This document shows, piece after piece, positions 58,309 to 64,000 of a DNA stretch of 64,000 nt. Under the pieces are notes generated by a model, which did not search any database, had not been told where the DNA came from, and saw nothing but the letters and a program-made list of their open reading frames with translations. Source of the DNA: Protopterus annectens (Eukaryota; Chordata; Ceratodontiformes; Protopteridae). The stretch is taken from positions 1,504,518,130 through 1,504,582,129 of the forward strand of contig NC_056744.1 of NCBI RefSeq assembly GCF_019279795.1, written 5' to 3'. The position numbers were made by a program, and so were the translations under genes. The stretch's first letter is position 1, and every line of letters starts with the position of its first letter.

Positions 58309-59009
58309 TGCCAAATGATCGACGAATACCCAGCAGAGAGAGCATGCTACCTGTAGGTGTACAACACAAAGGTCAGCACTGCAACACAAACTGCCTGGAC
58401 TCGATCCACACATTCAATACAGACGGGCATACTGGGCATGCCCACACACTTAGGGAAATGAAGGAAATGTTAGTCAACAACATACTGAAAGGTCATACTG
58501 GGCATGCTCACACAGTTAAACACATGAAGGCCATGTCTGCAAACACCAGTAGACCAGACATATCTGGCAGCCGCAGATGTTAGTGCAGGCACTCCTCAGT
58601 ATGCACCACTCATGCTTTGCGCACACAGTGGATAGGAATACAGGCATATATGTAAGGACAACACACTATAGTAAGCCAAAGGTAGACGTACATAGATGTG
58701 TGGAAGAGGGTTACTGTGACAAGGAGCAATCCAAGCCTGTCCCACCCAGCACACAGCCAAAGGCCACAACCACACGAGCGTCAGATTCACTCACTGCAGA
58801 TACTAGCCACCAGTATCTGTCAGCATTACAGACTATGTGGTGCATGTGCTAGCTGTGCAACATGACTGTACAAGTAAGTAGTCATCTAGTAGCTATATAC
58901 ACGTACCTGTGAAATATGACCCAGTTTGTGCCCTCATGTGGCGTGTCAACCCCTAGATGAATGTGTCATGGCCCAGGCACACACACTGCCCTCCCCATAG
59001 CCCTACTAT
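58309..59009. other. Unannotated DNA with a 66-bp partial duplication
   Basis: catactgggcatg occurs at 58428 and 58494 with similar flanks, a 66-bp period over two units. No gene is supported. Confidence 0.5.
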
Positions 59010-59154
59010 GACAAGCAAGCTGAGGTCATTCACTGTAAAATACACCTTTGGGAGAGTTTTAACCCAGTAATCTCTGTGGTGTGTCCCATAACTGTGTACT
59101 GCTGTAGTGTGACAAACTAGTTAGGTAGGAGCTCCATTCCCAGACATGGCAACT

Positions 59155-59240
<86 letters not shown>

Positions 59241-59241
59241 G

Positions 59242-59282
<41 letters not shown>

Positions 59283-61560
59283 GTGTGCGTGTGTGTGCAT
59301 GTGTGTGTGCGTGTGTGTGTCTGTCTGTGTAGAGAGCAATGCTTTTTAGGGTGGTAACACTCCCTACAATTGAAATGTTCTACTTTGGTAAGGCTGCTGA
59401 TGTCATCCACCTAGAAGTTCACCTCTGGGAAAGTTGTAGCACAGTAATTTCTGTGGTGTGTCCCATAACTGCGTATTGCTGTAGTGTGATAAACTAGTTA
59501 GGTAGGAGTTACATTCCCAGACATGGCAATTGTTTGTCTGTGTGTGTCTGCCTCTGTCTGTGTAGAGAGCAATGCTTTTTAGGGTGGTCACACTCCCTAC
59601 AATTGAAATGCTCTACTTTGGTAAGGCTGCTGATGTCATCCACCTAGAAATACACCTCTGGGAAAATTATAGCCCTGTAATTTCTGTGGCACATCTCATA
59701 ACTGCATACTGCTGTAGTGTGAAAAACTATTTAGGTAGGAGTTCCATTCCCAGACATGGCAACTGTGTCTGTTTGTGTAGAGAGGAATGCTTTTTTGGGT
59801 GGTCACACTCCCTACAATTGAAATGCTCTACTTTGGTAAGGCTGCTGATGTCATCCACCTAGAAATACACCTCTGGGAAGTTTGTATCCCTGTAATCTCC
59901 ATGGCACATCCCATCACTGCATACTGCTGTAGTGTGATAAACTAGTTAGGTAAGAGTTCCATTCCCAGACTTGGCAAGTGTGTGTGTGTCTGTGTAGAGA
60001 GCAATACTTTTTAAGGTGGTCACACTCACTACAATTGAAATGCTCTACTTTGGTAAGGCTGCTGATGCCATCCACCTGGAAATACACCTCTGGGAAGGTT
60101 GCAGCCCAGTAATCTTTGTGGTGTGTCCCATAACTGCATACTGCTGTAGTGTGATAAACTAGTTAGGTAGGAATTCTAATACCAGACTTGGCAAGTGCGT
60201 CTGTCTGTGTAGAGAACAATGCTTTTTTGGGTAGTCACACTCACTACAATTCGAATGCCCTACTTTGCCAATTCTGCTGATGTCATCCAATATGAAATAC
60301 ACCTTTGGGGAAGGTGTTCTCTAGTAATCCCTGTGGTGCATCCTATAACAGCTCCATGCTGTAGTGTGATTTAGACCTTTGTCAGGGATTCTATACTCAC
60401 GCATGTTTGTTGTGGATATTTTGTGTGTGTGTCACTGTCTATGTAGGAAGCAATGCATTTTAGCCTAGCTACACTCACTACAATTCGAATGCCCTACTTT
60501 GCCAATCCTGCTGATGTCATCCAATGTAAAATACACATTTGGGGAAGTAGCTTTCTAGTTATCCCTGTGGTGCATCCTACAGCAGCTTTATGCTGAAGTG
60601 TGATATAGACCTCTGTCAGGGGTTCTATACCCACGCATGTTGGTTGTGTATGTTTTGTGTGTGTGTCACTGTCTGTGTAGGAAGCAATGCATTTTAGCCT
60701 AGCCACACTCGCTACTACTTTGCCAATCCTGCTGATGTCATCCATTGTAAAATACACATTTGGGGAAGTAGCTTTCCAGTAATCCCCATGGTGCATCCTA
60801 CAACAGCTTTATGCTGAAGTGTGATATAGACCGCTGTCAGGGGTTCTATACCCACACATGTCAGTTGTGGATGTTTTGTGTGTGTGTGTGTCACACCCTG
60901 TGCAGGGAGCAATGCACTTTAGCCTAGACACACTCACTGCAATTAGAATGCCCTACTTTGCCAATCTTACTGATTGTCATCCAATGTAAAATACAGATTT
61001 GGGGAAGAAGCTCTCCAGTAACCCCTGTGGTGCATCCTATAACAGCTCCATGTTGTAGTGTGATATAGCCCTCTGTCACAGGTTCTATACCCACACATGT
61101 TGGTTGTGGATGTTTTGTGTGTGTGTAACTGTCTGTGTAGGGAGCAATGCATTTTAGTGTAGCCACACTCACTACAATTCACATGCCCTACTTTGCCAAT
61201 TCTGCTGATGTCATCCAATGTGAAATACACATTTGGGGAAGGAATTCTCCAGTAATCCCTGTTGTGCATCCTATAACAGCTCTATGTTGTAGTGTGATGT
61301 AGATCTCTGTCAGGGGTTCTATACCCCCATTTGTCAGGTGTGGATGTTTTGTGTATGTGTCACTGTCTGTGTAGGGAGCAAAGCATTTTAGCCTAGCAAC
61401 ACTCACTACAGTTCGAATGTCCTACTTTGCCAATCCTGCTGATGTCATCCAATGTGAAATACACCTTTGGGGAAGGGATACTCTAGTAATCTCTGTGGTG
61501 CATACTATGACTTCCTAGGGCTGTAATGTAATAAACTAGTTGGGTAGGGTTTCTAATCCC
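59010..61560 (+). repeat. Satellite array, ~215-240-bp units with embedded GT tracts
   Basis: About eleven units share the blocks gctgatgtcatcca, aatacacctttgggga, agtaatctctgtggtg, ctgtagtgtgat, a GT-rich variable part and tctgtgtagagagcaatgc. The gctgatg anchor lies near 59397, 59631, 59846, 60062, 60278, 60512, 60732, 60971, 61206 and 61440, with a first truncated unit near 59020. Units to about 60230 form one subfamily (gttaggtagga) and later units another (ggttctatacccac). Confidence 0.9.
59155..59325. repeat. (GT)n expansion inside satellite unit 1
   Basis: About 170 bp of GT with periodic GC interruptions. The same position in other units holds only 6-30 bp of GT-rich sequence. Confidence 0.95.
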
Positions 61561-64000
61561 AGACATGACAGGTGTGTCTGTGTTTGTAACTCATATCCTG
61601 GGTGGGCGTGAATGTGTGACACCTGGGCCCAATGTGGAGCAGGTTTTACAAATTTCTTATATGATGGCCCTAGTATATGTCACAATGTCCACCATACAGG
61701 GATAGCAGATGTGAAATAGCAGAGAGGCTGGGGTGCAATTTCATACCCATACATGTGACATCAAGGCCAGGCAATCACATTTAGCAACCCCAGTATTACC
61801 CAGAGCACACACTCAACCCATGTCTCATATACACACACATGTATGCCTAGGTAACAGCCAATATGTGGGTAGTACACTGCATACTGGCCACTGATAGAAA
61901 CTATGGAGTGATTGCAGTTGGCTACAAAGGGCATGGCACCCTGTCCATCTGTCCAGTAGGCATGTACATGCAGACAGTGCTCCTTACCCATGTTCCCCAC
62001 TGGGCACCTGCAACACCTGTGGTGCCATCACATGTGACCTACAAAGGACATATCATGCCTGAAAACGTGCCCTGTATGGACAGATGCCACTGACACCAGG
62101 GAATGCCATTAGCATGTTATCAATGTAGGTGCAGGGTAAATCTGCTGTCCATTAACAGTTCCTGCTACAGGTGACCAAGTCTGGCATATCTGATGATAAT
62201 CTGTGTACACAACATGGGCCAGACACCCCAGGTACAGTTCCACATGTCACTGTACATGCATGTGGGAGGTGTGCACATCCCAGACACCGTCCATGTCATG
62301 GAGTAAGGAACACATACATGGCAAGCAATGCACAGCATTGGCCACACACAATAGTCACCCAGGTGCCTGGATGGTGGATACAATACCCACCTGTGTGGGC
62401 AAATGCAGAAACTACAGCCCTGAGCCACAATGCAGGCCATTGTCATGTGGCCTGATGCCAAGGTATACCCATCACCTAGCCTTGTATAACTGTCTGGCGC
62501 AGTCGACCACCACACACCTGTGCAGAAATGCACCCATGCATGTCAGTACTAGCACCCTGTGTGTTTGTGTATGTTGTATGATGCGTATGATCACATCCAC
62601 ACTAACTACATCCCCCATTGGCATACAAAAGCATGCTGTCTGATGTCAGATACCTCCCCATACCCTTTGCCCATATAGCCGCCGTATGACCAGTATGGTG
62701 CATGTGATACCTGCACAGTAATGTGTTGTGGCAATCTCACTAGTGATGAGCTGTATCACTGGCCCTGTCAAGTGTGTCAATGTGTGTGCATCCCTGTAAG
62801 AGTGTGGCTATGTTGACGCTGGCACCTGTTCATGCAGACAGGCGCGTGTACTTCACCTACCATATAGCTACCATATCCCTGTTGCAGATGTCACTCACCA
62901 TCACATATATGTTCTGAGGGCTCCACAACAGGTGACCTATGTGGTGCATCCAATAACTGCATAGAACTGTGATAGCGCTACATAGTTGGCAGGGGTTTGC
63001 TACCCTGTCCTGGTAGGTGTGTGACACAAACATGCTTAAGTTTTATTCTCCCACCCCTCCCTGACTTGTCTTTGCCTCTGTCTCCCTCTCTCACTCCCTT
63101 ACTGGTGGATGTGGAGACCTACACCTGCTTTGCTTAGGCAGCAGCATGTGTATTTTTTAAGTGATGCTCATGATTAGCTGATGGCCTCTGCATGTATTGC
63201 AGCCTTCCCCTAGCTGATTGCATGTGGAACAGCTGTGGTAACATTCCCATAGCCAATTGCATGGAAACACACTACAATATCTAGGAACATCATGTTGGTG
63301 TTGGTCCTTTTCATTCACTGTGAGCAGGAACTCGAGCTGTTGTTTGGCAAATAGCATCTCAGATTGATTGGGGATTTACCTCTGACAACATACACAGTTG
63401 GGGAATGTGCCTGACCTGATTACAGACTGTAAGTGCTGCTATACTGCATTCAGAGTAATGTTGGTTTAACAGGGTGTGTGCAGATATGGCTGCCCTACAT
63501 GTATTAATACCTGCCATGTCAGTTCTATGTTTATGGGGACTCCCCATCTGTAGGGTCATCCGCAGACTGTGTAGAGTATGGTGCCTTTGGTTTCATGTGT
63601 TACCCACAGAGCATGCATCTGTGAACTGCAGAAGGTAGTGTGAGGATTGCTGTCTGTAGATGGTGAAATCCATGACAGTTACTGACTTCATATCCCTCAT
63701 AGGACATATGCTGTGACAAACTCTGTTACAATAGTAAATGTATGATGTTATCACAGCAACATGTCAATATTGGCCCTGTGTATGTGCTTCCAGCCACAAC
63801 TCTGTCAACCTTTGTACATATGTCATGCATTAAGAGGTGCATATGTGCTGTACAACATAATTAGTGTCATCATATCTGATAACAAGCCAGTGAGATGTCA
63901 GACTGCTACACATGTTATATACAGTAGGGGTTACATTTGATGACACAACCTGGACATTCTATGGTTGTTTGTACAGTACTGAGGTCTGTGTACTTATGGT
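61561..64000. other. Unannotated DNA
   Basis: CA/TG-rich sequence with many short frames but no recognised domain, repeat family or RNA. The window ends here. Confidence 0.45.

Noticed and set aside
62203-62643. 146-codon frame near the window end
   Set aside because: CA/TG-rich translation without a recognisable domain; overlaps equally long frames in other phases.

Overview
The window is vertebrate genomic DNA with one host coding exon and a dense, layered set of transposable elements. Support for a vertebrate comes from an intact terminal exon of a CHST8/9-type carbohydrate sulfotransferase with a good splice acceptor, many long (CA)n/(TA)n tracts, CR1- and L2-type LINEs, an RTE LINE, tRNA-derived SINEs, a PIF/Harbinger transposase and three Penelope-like element (PLE) copies. 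This mix fits a TE-rich non-mammalian vertebrate (amphibian, lungfish, cartilaginous or basal ray-finned fish). I cannot name the species.

Layout. 1.2-6.6 kb: a minus-strand PLE (PLE1) with a 14-bp target duplication, inverted pseudo-LTR arms, an intact gag-like first ORF and a lightly broken RT/GIY-YIG ORF. 7.3-8.7 kb: CR1 remnant. 11.8 kb: SINE with a CR1-type tail. 12.3-12.9 kb: RT scrap. 13.1-13.9 kb: sulfotransferase exon. 14.9-21.0 kb: near full-length CR1-type LINE (family A, copy 1) with tandem ~258-bp 5' monomers, a zinc-binding/esterase ORF1 and an APE/RT ORF2 lacking the RT core. 21.1 kb: foldback MITE. 25.4-27.2 kb and 35.0-36.5 kb: LINE family B. 27.5-31.9 kb: an old inverted CR1 relative interrupted by a younger RTE LINE. 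33.3-34.3 kb: CR1 remnant carrying a tRNA-Arg-like SINE head. 37.9 kb: second MITE. 38.3-40.8 kb: family A copy 2, minus strand, internally deleted. 42.0-43.3 kb: family A copy 3.

43.5-53.0 kb is the most unusual region. A ~3.2-kb segment occurs twice in direct orientation (43486-46695 and 49840-53023). Exactly between the copies, with nothing else, lies a second PLE (PLE2) with a nearly complete RT/GIY-YIG ORF, an inverted duplicate of its own 5' coding region and a hammerhead-ribozyme-like motif in its 3' region. The repeats therefore occupy the position of target-site duplications but are kilobases long. They carry a LINE endonuclease fragment and foldback-like sequence. Just outside the right copy is a third PLE remnant split by a SINE with a perfect 16-bp target duplication.

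55-64 kb: a Harbinger transposase pseudogene (two nonsense codons, two catalytic aspartates replaced), a 39-bp almost perfect palindrome upstream of it, a ~40-bp minisatellite and an ~11-unit 215-240-bp satellite whose units contain variable GT tracts. No CRISPR, bacterial or plasmid features are present. Boundaries of degenerate repeats are approximate, because all comparisons were made by eye within this window.
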